A DNA stretch of 64,000 nt, taken from positions 372,001 through 436,000 of the forward strand of contig NZ_JABWMJ010000002.1 in NCBI RefSeq assembly GCF_013366375.1, read 5' to 3'. Shown piece by piece: positions 1-8,309 of the stretch; positions within the stretch are counted from its first letter, which is position 1; each line of letters opens with the position of its first letter. The notes under the pieces were generated by a model. It was not told the origin of the DNA. It searched no databases and saw only the letters and a program-made list of their open reading frames with translations. The translations under genes and the position numbers were made by a program. The DNA is from Rhizobacter koreensis. Its GTDB lineage: Bacteria > Pseudomonadota > Gammaproteobacteria > Burkholderiales > Burkholderiaceae_C.

Positions 1-43
1 CGAGGGCGTGCTCTCGGTGCGCTACCTGCCGCTGCGCGACTAG
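1..43 (+). CDS. 3' end of an upstream gene (partial)
   Basis: The first 43 bases read open in one forward frame and end in TAG at 41-43, giving a C-terminal tail of 13 residues ending in RYLPLRD. The tail is too short to assign a function. It converges on the serine palmitoyltransferase-type gene, whose stop lies only 7 bases further on. That this is a real gene end is inferred from the otherwise gene-tight layout and is not proven. Confidence 0.45.
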   Translation, partial: EGVLSVRYLPLRD

Positions 44-50
44 CGCCGGC

Positions 51-1268
51 TCAGATCGCCGGAGCGGTCACGCCGTCCGCGGTCTGCGGCTCGGCAAGGT
101 GCGCGAGGGCGGCGACGATGTGGGCGATGTCGTCGTCGCTGTGTGCGGCGCTGAGGCTGATGCGCACCAGGCTCAGACCCGACGGCGTCGCCGGCGGGAT
201 CATCAGGTTGGTGTAGATGCCCGCGTCCATGAGGCCCTGCCAGACGCCGAGCGCCCCTTCGCGCGTCTCGAACACCAGCGCGACGACGGGCCCCGGCGTG
301 TCGGTGCCGAGCTGATAGCCCAGGCGCGCGACCTCGGCGTACACGTGGGCGGCGTGGCGCTGCAGCCGCTCGCGCAGATCGTGCCCGGCGAGCACGAGGC
401 GCAGCGCCTGGTGCGTCGCCGCGATCACCGGCGGCGCCGGCGACGCCGTGAAGATATACGGCCGGCTCACCATCCGGGCGAGCTCGAGGTCGGCGTGCCG
501 GCTGAGACAGAAGCCGCCGACGCCGCCCAGGCTCTTCGAGAACGTGCCGACGATGAAGTCGACCTCGTCGAGGAGGCCGAGCTCCTCGCAGATGCCGAGG
601 CCGCGCGCGCCGAACACGCCGAACGAATGCGCCTCGTCGACCAGCAGGAAGGCGCCGTGACGCCGAACCACGTCGACGATCTCACGCAGCGGCGCCCGGT
701 CGCCGCGCGTGCTGTAGAGGCTCTCGACCACCACCAGCGTGCGACGTGCGTCGTCGCCGAGCCGCTCGAGGCGGCGCGCGAGGTTCTCGACGTCGTTATG
801 GCGGAAGCGGATCGTGGTCGCCGCGCTCAGGCGGCAGGCGTCGTGGATGCTGGCGTGGCTGTCGGCGTCGACGAGCAGGAAGTCGTCGGCACCGGCCAGC
901 GCCGACAGCGCGCCGAGGTTGGCCTGGTAGCCGGTCGAGAACACGATGGCGGCCGGCCAGCCGAACGCGTCGGCGAGCGCGCGCTCGAGTGCGCGATGGC
1001 CGGCGAAGTTGCCGCTCGCCATGCGCGAGCCGGTGGTGCCGGTGCCGAAGCTCTGGATCGCCTGGATCGCCGCGGCGCGGCACGTCGCGTCGTGCGTGAG
1101 CCCGAGGTAGTTGTTGGTACCCGCGAGGATGACGCGACGCCCGCCGATGGTGCCGGAGGTCGCCGACTGCACGGCGTCGATCGGCGTCGCGATCGGCGCG
1201 ACGCCGCCGGCTTCGGCGAGGCTCGCCTGCAGCGCGCGCTGCGGCGCGAACTTGTCGAACAGGCTCAC
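51..1268 (-). CDS. spt: Serine palmitoyltransferase-type alpha-oxoamine synthase
   Basis: A 405-residue PLP enzyme of the alpha-oxoamine synthase family (Spt, BioF, KBL, HemA). Members condense an amino acid with an acyl thioester and release CO2. Visible landmarks are H138 in DADSHAS, D211 and H214 in DEAHSFG, and the Schiff-base lysine K245 in GTFSKSLGG. BioF and Spt cannot be told apart by motif alone. The call to Spt rests on context: it is the last gene of a unit with an acyl carrier protein and a fatty acyl-AMP ligase, close to CerR-like and ceramide-synthase-like genes, the set known from Caulobacter ceramide synthesis. The start is GTG at 1268, overlapping the carrier-protein stop (GTGA), so translation is probably coupled. 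The expected product is 3-oxo-sphinganine made in the cytoplasm from serine and acyl-ACP. Confidence 0.85.
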   Translation of the reverse strand: MSLFDKFAPQRALQASLAEAGGVAPIATPIDAVQSATSGTIGGRRVILAGTNNYLGLTHDATCRAAAIQAIQSFGTGTTGSRMASGNFAGHRALERALADAFGWPAAIVFSTGYQANLGALSALAGADDFLLVDADSHASIHDACRLSAATTIRFRHNDVENLARRLERLGDDARRTLVVVESLYSTRGDRAPLREIVDVVRRHGAFLLVDEAHSFGVFGARGLGICEELGLLDEVDFIVGTFSKSLGGVGGFCLSRHADLELARMVSRPYIFTASPAPPVIAATHQALRLVLAGHDLRERLQRHAAHVYAEVARLGYQLGTDTPGPVVALVFETREGALGVWQGLMDAGIYTNLMIPPATPSGLSLVRISLSAAHSDDDIAHIVAALAHLAEPQTADGVTAPAI

Positions 1269-1534
1269 GCCGGCCCGGCCGGCGCGCCGCCGTCGATCAG
1301 GCGGCAGATGCCGGTGCGCAGCTGGTTGACGGTGCTCGCCTCGGCGAGGCTCTCGACCGGGATCGAGACGTCGAGCCGGTCCTCGATCTCCATGACGAGG
1401 TCCATCACCTCGACCGAGTCGAGGCCGGCGACGAGCGCCAGGTCGGCGTCTCCGTCGATATCGGCGGACGCCGGCTTGATGGTGCCAAGGGCGGCACGAA
1501 TGGCGGCCTCCACGCGCGCCGTGGTGTCGGTCAC
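1265..1534 (-). CDS. Acyl carrier protein for sphingolipid synthesis
   Basis: An 89-residue single carrier domain. The phosphopantetheine attachment site is S40 in AGLDSVEVMD, followed by the acidic helix typical of ACPs (EIEDRLDVSIP). It starts with GTG at 1534 behind a good AGGAG ribosome binding site, 10 bases after the acyl-AMP ligase stop, and overlaps the Spt start by 4 bases. In Caulobacter a dedicated carrier of this kind feeds acyl chains to Spt, and this ACP is inferred to do the same. It would be primed by the phosphopantetheinyl transferase at 5724-6380 and loaded by one of the two ligases nearby. It is distinct from fatty-acid-synthesis AcpP, which usually carries DSLD at the serine. 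Confidence 0.85.
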   Translation of the reverse strand: MTDTTARVEAAIRAALGTIKPASADIDGDADLALVAGLDSVEVMDLVMEIEDRLDVSIPVESLAEASTVNQLRTGICRLIDGGAPAGPA

Positions 1535-1544
1535 GCGGCGCTCC

Positions 1545-3383
1545 TCAGCGGCTGGCCGCGAGCGCGAGCTCCTCGCGCGCGGCGCGCGCCGGCGCCGGCT
1601 GCGCGACGAGGCCGATGCGCGGCTCGCTCAACGCCACGTCGCTCAGGCGCTGCAGGAACTCCTTGCGCGCGGTGCTGCGCGAGAGCTTGCCGGACGAGGT
1701 GCGCGGCAGCGTGTGCGGTGCGACCAGCTCGACCAGGCACTGAATGCCGAACTCGGACTGGATCGCCTTCTGCAGGCGCTCGCTGAGGCTCGCCAGCCGG
1801 TCCGGATCGGACTCGCGCACCTGAACCACCAGCACCGCGGTCTCGCCGTCGTCGTCGTCGGGCACCGAGAACGCCGAGGCATCGGTCGGGCGAACTTCGG
1901 GCTGCTGCTCGGCCAGGTACTCGAGGTCCTGCGGCCAGATGTTGCGGCCCTTGATGATCATCAGGTCCTTGGCGCGACCGGTGATGTAGAGCGCGCCGTC
2001 GGCCAGGTAGCCGAGATCGCCGGTGTTGAGCCAGCCGTCCTCGCTCAGCACCTCGCGGCTCGCCTCGTGGTTGCCGAAGTAACCCGACATCACGCTCGCA
2101 CCGCGCAGGTGGATGCGGCCGCAGCGGCGCTCGCCGAGCACGGCGCCGCGATCGTCGCGGATCTCGACCTCGTAGCCGGGCAAGGGCTTGCCGCAGTTGA
2201 TGAAGGTCTTGACCTTGCCGCCCGCGCTCGCCGCGCGCGCCTCGCCGCCCCTGGACAGCAGGTCGACGTCGATCTGGTCGCTGGTCGCGCCCTCGCCGGG
2301 GCGCGCGAAGCTGACCGCGAGCGAGCACTCGGCCATGCCGTAGCACGGCAGGAAGGCGCGTGCATCGAAGCCGGCCGACGCGACCGCGGCGGCGAACTGG
2401 CCGAGCGATTCGGGGTGGATCATCTCGGCGCCGACGCCGGCGACGCGCCACGACGAGAGGTCGAGCGCGTCGGTGTCGCCGGCGCGCAGGCGCCGTGCGC
2501 ACAGCGTGTAGCCGAACGGCGGACTGAACGAGATCGTGGCGCGATTGCGCGAGATGAGCTTGAGCCAGAGCCGCGGGCGCATCGCGAAGTCGCGAGTCGG
2601 GAGGAAGTCGACCGAGCGCTGGGTGGCCACGCAGCCGAGCACGATGCCGACGAGGCCCATGTCGTGGTAGTACGGCAGCCACGAGCAGAAGCGGTCGCCC
2701 TCGACCAGAGGAAAGCCGTCGTTGAAGATGCCGCGCAGGTTCGCCATGACGGCCGACTGGCGGATCATCGTGCCGCGCGGAAAGCGCGTGCTGCCCGAGG
2801 TGTACTGCAGGTAGGCGAGCTCTTCCGGCGCCGGCGGCGGCGGCGCGTCGTACGCGACCGCGAGGGTGCGGAAGTCGTCGGCGGTGCCGGCGAGCGTCAT
2901 CGAAAGGCCTTCGCTCGCCTCGTGCAGGAAGCCGATGAACTCGGACGGCGCGAACGCGGCGACCGCGTTGCAGTCGCGCAGCAGCTGGCGCAGGTGACGG
3001 ATGTAGGCCTCACGCCCGCCCAGGTGCACCGCCGCGGGCAGCGGCACCGGCACGAGGCCCGCGTACTGGCACGCGTAGAACATCACCACGAAGTCGGGGT
3101 GCGTGTGGGCGACCAGAGCCAGGCGCTGACCGCGACCGAGCGGCGCGAGGTGACGCGACATCTCGAGCGCGCGCTCGCGCAGCACGCGATACGGCAGCGT
3201 GGCGGTGAGCTCGCCGCGGCCATCGTAAAAGTTGAACCCGGAATCGCCGGTGGCGGCGTAGTCGAGCGCTTCGGCGAGGGTGGCGAAGTCGGCGCTGCGC
3301 AGCGCGACGCCGCTGACGGTCGGTGTCGGGGCCGGGCCGTCGTGAAGAGGCTCTGCGCGGTTCACGGCAAGGCTCGAACTCAC
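1545..3383 (-). CDS. Fatty acyl-AMP ligase / acyl-ACP synthetase
   Basis: A 612-residue member of the ANL adenylating superfamily, FAAL branch. The first adenylation motif lies at residues 194-204 (TSGSTRFPRG) and the FAAL-type HDMGLVG begins at H240. The TGD and GR(A)KD motifs of the C-terminal half are present (NTGDLGYL; TGRAKDLMIIKGRN). FAALs activate fatty acids as acyl-AMP and pass them to a carrier protein rather than to CoA, which fits the ACP gene 10 bases downstream. The phosphate-loop sequence is unusual: the normal Gly and Lys are Arg at 200 and 203, whereas the second ligase has the normal residues. It starts with GTG at 3383 behind GAGGGG. The role is inferred to be loading the ACP for Spt, as AasR does in Caulobacter. 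Confidence 0.85.
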   Translation of the reverse strand: MSSSLAVNRAEPLHDGPAPTPTVSGVALRSADFATLAEALDYAATGDSGFNFYDGRGELTATLPYRVLRERALEMSRHLAPLGRGQRLALVAHTHPDFVVMFYACQYAGLVPVPLPAAVHLGGREAYIRHLRQLLRDCNAVAAFAPSEFIGFLHEASEGLSMTLAGTADDFRTLAVAYDAPPPPAPEELAYLQYTSGSTRFPRGTMIRQSAVMANLRGIFNDGFPLVEGDRFCSWLPYYHDMGLVGIVLGCVATQRSVDFLPTRDFAMRPRLWLKLISRNRATISFSPPFGYTLCARRLRAGDTDALDLSSWRVAGVGAEMIHPESLGQFAAAVASAGFDARAFLPCYGMAECSLAVSFARPGEGATSDQIDVDLLSRGGEARAASAGGKVKTFINCGKPLPGYEVEIRDDRGAVLGERRCGRIHLRGASVMSGYFGNHEASREVLSEDGWLNTGDLGYLADGALYITGRAKDLMIIKGRNIWPQDLEYLAEQQPEVRPTDASAFSVPDDDDGETAVLVVQVRESDPDRLASLSERLQKAIQSEFGIQCLVELVAPHTLPRTSSGKLSRSTARKEFLQRLSDVALSEPRIGLVAQPAPARAAREELALAASR

Positions 3384-3441
3384 AGGCTACCCCTCAACAA
3401 CGACTCCTCTGCCATGCAAGGCTCCGCCCCAAAAACACGAA

Positions 3442-3471
3442 AATGTAGCGTGCACGCAGCGTGCGACGCAA
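3442..3471 (-). promoter_or_regulatory. Candidate promoter for the ligase-ACP-Spt unit
   Basis: Reading the minus strand, TTGCGT (3471-3466) is followed after 18 bases by TACATT (3447-3442). This is a weak sigma70-like pair in the only clearly AT-richer stretch of the gap upstream of the ligase, and it would leave a leader of about 50 bases. Both hexamers are imperfect, so this is only a candidate. Confidence 0.3.
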
Positions 3472-3564
3472 CGCGCGTGCCTGAGTGGAACCAAAAAGCC
3501 ACAGTGCCCATCGGCGGCGCAACGTTCATCGGGTTTGACTTGACTTTCATCGTGGTGCAAAGCC

Positions 3565-5508
3565 TCAGCAGGAGACCTCGTCCACCCTGGCCGCGAGAGC
3601 TGCCAGGGTCGGGTGATCGAGCAGGTCACTGACCTCCACGCGCCCGGGGAACTGACGCTCGATCGCCTCGTGCAGGCGCGCCAGCGCCAGCGAGCCGAGC
3701 TCGATGTCGAGCAGGTTGGTATCAGGTCCGATCGCGCGCTCGGGAATGGTGCGCCGGCAGATCGCCAGCAGCGCAGCGAGCGTCGACGCGGGCACCTCGG
3801 TGTTGCGGGGCTGCAACAGCGAGGTCAGCTCGGAACGCACAACGTCGAACTCGCCGGCCTCGAAGGCGGCGGCGAGCGCGTAGCGCTGCAGCTTGCCGCT
3901 GCTCGTCTTCGGAATGCGCGCGACCGGCACGACGTGCGCCACCTCGACGCCGGCCTGGCGCGCGACCGCTTCGCGCAATGCGAGTGCCCTCGCCGCGAAG
4001 CTGGAGAGGTCGCCGCGATGCAGCACGAAGAGCGCGAGCTCCTCGCTCTCGGCATCGGGTCCGCGCACGCCGGCGGCGGCGATCCGGTTGGTTTCGATGC
4101 CGGGCACGCTTTCGGCGATGCGCTCGAGGTCGTGCGGGTAGTGGTTCTGACCGTTCACGATCACGAGGTCCTTGGCACGCCCGGTGATCACGAGCTGACC
4201 GTCGGCGACGAGACCGAGGTCGCCGGTGTCAAACCAGCCGTCGGCGGAGCGGCGAGCGGCCGTCTCGACCGGGTCGCGGTAGTAGCCGGCAGTGACGTTG
4301 GCCCCGCGAACCTCGACATGGCCGACGACGAGCTCGCCGACCGGCGCACGGCTCGAATCGGTGATGCGGATCTCGACGTCGGGCACCGCGCTGCCGACCT
4401 TCACGAACTCGGCGCCGCGCGCTCCCGGCGCGGCCGCGCGCACGCGCTCGCCGACGCCGAGCTGCCCTCGCTCGAGCTCGATCGTCGCGAGCCTCGAGCC
4501 CGGACGCGGAAAGCTCACCGCGAGCGTCGCCTCCGCCAGCCCGTAGACGGTAAACATGCTCTCGGGGCGCAGGCCGTGCGGCGCCATCGTCCGGGCGAAG
4601 CGCCGGCACAGATCGGCCGAGATCGGTTCGGCGCCGTTGTAGATGAGGCGCACGCTCGAGAGGTCGAGCCGCTCGGGCGGGCGCAGCGCGTACTGCCGCA
4701 GGTAGTGCTGGTAGCCAAAATTCGGCGACGACAGCAGCGTCACGCGGCGCCGGCTCGCGAGCTCGAGCCAGAGCAGCGGGCGGCGCGCGAACAGGTCGGT
4801 CCGCATGATCGCGTGGCTCGCGCCGCACGCCAGCATCTTCAGGTGAAAGCCGATCAGCCCCATGTCGTGCGACAGCGGCATCCAGCTGAGCGACGAATCG
4901 CGATCGGTCAGGTTCGCCGCATCGATCATCGCGGCGATGTTCACCGCGAGGTTGCGGTGGGTCAGCATCACGCCCTTGGGCGAGCCGGTCGAGCCCGACG
5001 AGTACTGGATGAACGCGAGGTCGTCGGGATCGGGGTCGGTCGCCTCGCCCGCCGCGCCGGATGCATCGAAGCTGCCGGCGAGCAGCGCGGCCTCGCGCAG
5101 CCGGGCGGCATCGCGGCTCAGGTCGTGCGCCGCAGCGTGGGCGTCGAGGCGCTCGAGGCCGGCGCGGTCGATGTAGACCGACGCGCGTTCGAGCTGGGCG
5201 AACACGCGCAGCAGCTTGACCACGTGCTCGTCGGCGCCGGCGGCAGCGAGCGGCACCGGCACGATGCCGCCGAGCACGCAGGCCCAGAACATCTCGACGA
5301 AGCGCTCGTTGTCGCCGACGAAGAGCACCATCGTGTCGCCGCGCCCGAGACCGCGGCGTTGCAGCGCGCCGAGCAGCGCGAGCGCGCGATGGCGCAGGGT
5401 GCCGAACGTGATCGTGCGCTGCTCGTCGACGCCGTCGATGAACGTGAGCTCACGGTCATCGCGGCTGGCGGCAGGCAGGATCGCGCTGAGCGTCTCGAAT
5501 CGCGGCAT
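3565..5508 (-). CDS. Fatty acyl-AMP ligase fused to a C-terminal carrier domain
   Basis: A 647-residue protein. Residues 1-570 are a FAAL-type adenylating enzyme with an intact SSGSTGSPKG loop (lysine K178), HDMGLIG, TGD and a C-terminal PKTSSGKLQR lysine motif. Residues 575-647 form an acyl-carrier domain whose attachment serine appears to be S606 in ELGSLALARL, with Gly where most ACPs have Asp. Stand-alone FAALs end near 600 residues, so the extra domain makes this a self-loading acyl donor. Together with the ligase and separate ACP next door, the locus has two acyl-activation routes. The inference is that one feeds Spt and the other supplies the N-acyl chain for ceramide synthase. The start is ATG at 5508, with no strong ribosome binding site. 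Confidence 0.85.
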   Translation of the reverse strand: MPRFETLSAILPAASRDDRELTFIDGVDEQRTITFGTLRHRALALLGALQRRGLGRGDTMVLFVGDNERFVEMFWACVLGGIVPVPLAAAGADEHVVKLLRVFAQLERASVYIDRAGLERLDAHAAAHDLSRDAARLREAALLAGSFDASGAAGEATDPDPDDLAFIQYSSGSTGSPKGVMLTHRNLAVNIAAMIDAANLTDRDSSLSWMPLSHDMGLIGFHLKMLACGASHAIMRTDLFARRPLLWLELASRRRVTLLSSPNFGYQHYLRQYALRPPERLDLSSVRLIYNGAEPISADLCRRFARTMAPHGLRPESMFTVYGLAEATLAVSFPRPGSRLATIELERGQLGVGERVRAAAPGARGAEFVKVGSAVPDVEIRITDSSRAPVGELVVGHVEVRGANVTAGYYRDPVETAARRSADGWFDTGDLGLVADGQLVITGRAKDLVIVNGQNHYPHDLERIAESVPGIETNRIAAAGVRGPDAESEELALFVLHRGDLSSFAARALALREAVARQAGVEVAHVVPVARIPKTSSGKLQRYALAAAFEAGEFDVVRSELTSLLQPRNTEVPASTLAALLAICRRTIPERAIGPDTNLLDIELGSLALARLHEAIERQFPGRVEVSDLLDHPTLAALAARVDEVSC

Positions 5509-5723
5509 CGGCTAGGTCAGGACAAACGCCGTCGGCGGCGAACGCGCGGTGCGCGAGCGACCAGCTCGAAACGGGTAACGGCCGGAGTCCGCGCCTCGAG
5601 CGCAGCAAGGCGGCTGCGCGAGCGGCGGGGCGGCCCCGGATGGCGGGAGCCGTCGAAGGTTCCGCCCGGCGGGTGATCCGGCAAACCTGCGATTATGCCG
5701 CCCATGCGCACCACCCTGCAGCC

Positions 5724-6380
5724 GTGGCGGTCAACGTCCTGATCGGCGCCGAGTTCGCGCTGCCCGCATCGCTCGAACGCGCCTGGCTCGACCTGCTGCC
5801 GCCGGCGCGGCGCGCGCGCATCGCGGCACGCCCCGAACCGCGGGGCCGCGCGCGCTCGCTGCTCGGGACGCGACTGCTGGCCGAAGGGTTGCTGCGGCTC
5901 GGCCACCCGCCCGCGGCGCTGCAGTCGATGCACGAGGCACCCGGCGGGCGTCTCGGCCTCGGCGTTCCGGTCGACATCAGCGTCTCGCACGCGGACGGCC
6001 TCGTCGCCTGCGCGCTGTCGACCGCAGGTGCCGTCGGCATCGACGTCGAGGCGCTCGGTGCCGCGAACGCCGAGCACTTCCGCATTTACCTGAGCGAGGC
6101 CGAACGGGCGTGGGCCGGCGTCAGCCCGGAACGCTTCCTCGCGATCTGGACCCGCAAGGAGGCGGTCGTCAAGGCAGCCGGCACGGCGGGGCTGGCCGCG
6201 GTTCCCGCGGTCGACACCATGGTCGGCCCCGAACACGCGTCGCTGAACGGGACGCTCTGGTGGACGCCGGCGCTCGCGGTCGGCCCCGGCTACGCTGCGC
6301 ACCTGGCGCTGGCGGACGGTCCGAAACCGATCAGCCTGACGCGCATCGAGCGCGCGGCGCTGGAGCGCGCGCTCACCTGA
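5724..6380 (+). CDS. 4'-phosphopantetheinyl transferase
   Basis: A Sfp/AcpT-type enzyme that moves phosphopantetheine from CoA to the serine of carrier domains. The family motifs are present: VGIDVE (metal-binding Asp and Glu, residues 107 and 109 from this start) and WTRKEAVVK (Trp 142, Lys 145, Glu 146, Lys 150). The frame is open back to an ATG at 5640, but the stretch before 5724 reads like an intergenic leader, so GTG at 5724 (218 residues) is preferred. The start is uncertain. It is divergent from the FAAL-ACP gene, with about 215 bases between them. Its likely partners are the ACP at 1265-1534 and the carrier domain at the end of 3565-5508. Confidence 0.85.
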   Translation: MAVNVLIGAEFALPASLERAWLDLLPPARRARIAARPEPRGRARSLLGTRLLAEGLLRLGHPPAALQSMHEAPGGRLGLGVPVDISVSHADGLVACALSTAGAVGIDVEALGAANAEHFRIYLSEAERAWAGVSPERFLAIWTRKEAVVKAAGTAGLAAVPAVDTMVGPEHASLNGTLWWTPALAVGPGYAAHLALADGPKPISLTRIERAALERALT

Positions 6381-6483
6381 GGCGCCGTGGCGCTCACGTG
6401 ACGGATTGCGTCCGGCCCGCGTCTTGCGACGGAACCGGCCGTCGGGGACGGTAAGCTCGCGTCCCACGAAATCTGGAGGACTG

Positions 6484-7284
6484 GTGCGCTCATTCCCTTC
6501 CCTGCCGCAACGGGCGGTCATCCTCGCTGCCGGACAGGGCAGCCGCCTGCTGCCCCTGACGGAGCAACTGCCCAAGTGCCTGCTCGACCTGAGCGGGCGC
6601 AGCATGCTCGAGTGGCAGCTGCGCGGGCTCGCCGCGGCCGGCATTCCCGAGGCGGTCGTCGTCACCGGTTTTCGCGCCGATCTGGTCGAGGCGGCGCTCG
6701 AGCGGATCGCTCCGCCCGGCCTTGCCGTGCGCACGCTCTTCAACCCGTTCTACAAGCTCGCCGACAACCTCGCGAGCTGCTGGATGGCGCGCGCCGAGAT
6801 CGCGGGCGGCTGTCTCATCCTGAACGGCGACACGCTGTTCGAGCCGGCGATCGCGCAGCGCCTCGTCGACGCGCCGGCCGCGCCGATCACCGTGACGATC
6901 GACCGCAAGCCGAGCTACGACGCCGACGACATGAAGGTCGAGACCGACGGCGGGCGCCTGCGCGCGATCGGCAAGACGCTGCCGGCCGAGCGCACCGACG
7001 GCGAGTCGATCGGCTTCCTGCGCTTCGACGCCACCGGCGCCGGTCACTTCGTCGCCGAGATCGAGCGCACTATGCGCACCCCCGAAGGCCCGGCGCTCTG
7101 GTATCTGTCGGCGATCCATCGCCTCGCCAACGCCGGCGTCGACGTGCGCGTGGAGTCGATCGAAGGCCTCGACTGGGGCGAGCTCGACTTCCCTGCCGAC
7201 CTCACCTGGGTGCGCTCGCTCTCGGCCGGTTGGCAGGCGAAGTCGCACGCCGCGGCAGCGCACACCGATCTGCAGACAGCCTGA
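6484..7284 (+). CDS. LicC-like phospho-alcohol nucleotidyltransferase
   Basis: A 266-residue nucleotidyltransferase of the sugar-phosphate/LicC type. The N-terminal signature AVILAAGQGSRL with PKCLL is the NTP-binding loop, and LNGDTLF carries the metal-binding Asp. Segments such as NPFYKLADNLASCW and DDMKVETDGG resemble phosphocholine cytidylyltransferases. It should make a CDP-alcohol (or NDP-sugar) from CTP and a phosphorylated alcohol. The GTG start at 6484 is chosen over an upstream ATG because GGAGGA (6475-6480) lies three bases before it. The gene lies downstream of the phosphopantetheinyl transferase on the same strand. Two CDP-alcohol phosphotransferases nearby are natural users of its product. 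The substrate is unknown. Confidence 0.8.
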   Translation: MRSFPSLPQRAVILAAGQGSRLLPLTEQLPKCLLDLSGRSMLEWQLRGLAAAGIPEAVVVTGFRADLVEAALERIAPPGLAVRTLFNPFYKLADNLASCWMARAEIAGGCLILNGDTLFEPAIAQRLVDAPAAPITVTIDRKPSYDADDMKVETDGGRLRAIGKTLPAERTDGESIGFLRFDATGAGHFVAEIERTMRTPEGPALWYLSAIHRLANAGVDVRVESIEGLDWGELDFPADLTWVRSLSAGWQAKSHAAAAHTDLQTA

Positions 7285-7291
7285 CGACCTG

Positions 7292-7309
7292 CAGCCCGCG
7301 CGCGGGCTG
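7292..7309. terminator. GC palindrome between convergent genes
   Basis: A perfect 18-base palindrome (CAGCCCGCG followed by its complement) starts 8 bases after the stop of the LicC-like gene, which faces the next gene tail to tail. It could form a strong hairpin in either direction, but no T run follows, so intrinsic termination is uncertain. Confidence 0.35.
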
Positions 7310-7472
7310 GCCGTGGGCGCTGCCTCGGGTGCGATCAGCGTTGCTGAGGGTTGCAGGCGATGGCGAATGCGAGCGCTGCGAAGGCGCTGCAGGCGTCTTC
7401 GACCGGCGCCCTCCGGCGCCATCGGGTCCACCTGCAAGTCGGGCGCCGGCGCCGTGCACGCAGCGCTGCGTC

Positions 7473-8309
7473 TCAGTTCCCGTCCACTCCGGTGGCCGCC
7501 GGGACACCCCGCGCCGCGTCGGCCGCGACCAGGCGCCGCACCAGGTCGAGGTCGTCCATCTTGTCGACGTCGATCGCCGCGCGTCCGTCCGCAAGGCTCA
7601 CCACGGCGAGGCGTGCGCCGCCACCGAGCTGGCCGAGGCGCGCCGCCGCGGCCGGAAGCGACAGGCGCCCGAGCAGGTAGCGCAGCGCGAAGGTCCAGCC
7701 GAGGCGACGCACCATGCGCAGCGGGCGCTTGCGCTCGCGCTCGAGTTCGCCCCAGAACGCGATCGCACCGGCCGCCGCCGGCCGCGCCAGCAGGAACAGG
7801 TTGCAGCCCGAGAAGTCGCCGTCGGCCATGCGCAGCCAGGTCCGGCGCGTCGCCGGCGCGGCGGCCTCGACCGCGTCGCGCCGCGCCAGCGCGGCGGCGA
7901 GGTCGGCCTCCGGCGGGCACGCAGCCAGGAACTCGTCGATCCAGCGCGACTGGAGCAGCGCGTGATCGGCGGTGGTGACGAGGAGCGGCACGCCTTCGGC
8001 AGCCAGCGCGGCCGCGACGCTCGCGCTCGGGCCCGCCTCGGGCGCGCGCGTGGTGACCGGCTTGCCGCAGCCCTCGACGCCCGCAAGTCCGCGCAGCAGC
8101 TCCGGGCGCTCGATCACGACGACGATGCGCGCGACCGCGGCGACGGCGGCGAGCGCGCCGACGACGCGCTCGATCATCGTGCGGCCGCCGACCTCGATCA
8201 GCGCCTTGTGGCTGACGCCGGCCGCCGCCGCGAGCGGGTCGCCGCCCGGCCGCGTCGCCGCCAGCACCAGTGCGGTCAGGCCGCGCGGCGCCTGCTGGGG
8301 CGCCGTCAC
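7473..8309 (-). CDS. MobA-like NTP transferase domain protein
   Basis: A 278-residue protein with the MobA/GT-A-like nucleotidyltransferase fold. The N-terminal loop is degenerate (LVLAATRPGGDP, then HKALIEVGGRTMIERV), followed by a TTADHAL segment with the metal-binding Asp and a late IDVDKMDDLDLV segment typical of the family. The start is GTG at 8309, sharing GTGA with the stop of the GNAT gene upstream. It ends a tightly coupled unit (LptFG fusion, CDP-alcohol phosphotransferase, GNAT protein, this gene), so a role in making or transferring the lipid headgroup is inferred. The loss of the usual LAAGxxxRMG pattern leaves open whether it is catalytically active. Confidence 0.75.
   Translation of the reverse strand: MTAPQQAPRGLTALVLAATRPGGDPLAAAAGVSHKALIEVGGRTMIERVVGALAAVAAVARIVVVIERPELLRGLAGVEGCGKPVTTRAPEAGPSASVAAALAAEGVPLLVTTADHALLQSRWIDEFLAACPPEADLAAALARRDAVEAAAPATRRTWLRMADGDFSGCNLFLLARPAAAGAIAFWGELERERKRPLRMVRRLGWTFALRYLLGRLSLPAAAARLGQLGGGARLAVVSLADGRAAIDVDKMDDLDLVRRLVAADAARGVPAATGVDGN

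Noticed and set aside
51..1268. BioF (biotin synthesis) as the identity of the alpha-oxoamine synthase
   Set aside because: No other bio gene is adjacent, and the gene overlaps an ACP that follows an acyl-AMP ligase, the arrangement of sphingolipid Spt. Motifs alone cannot exclude it.
99..3632. Very long open frame on the plus strand opposite the ligase, ACP and Spt genes
   Set aside because: Its translation is dominated by Arg, Ala, Glu, Val and His with no family motifs, and the opposite strand carries complete recognisable enzymes. At this GC content such antisense frames are expected.
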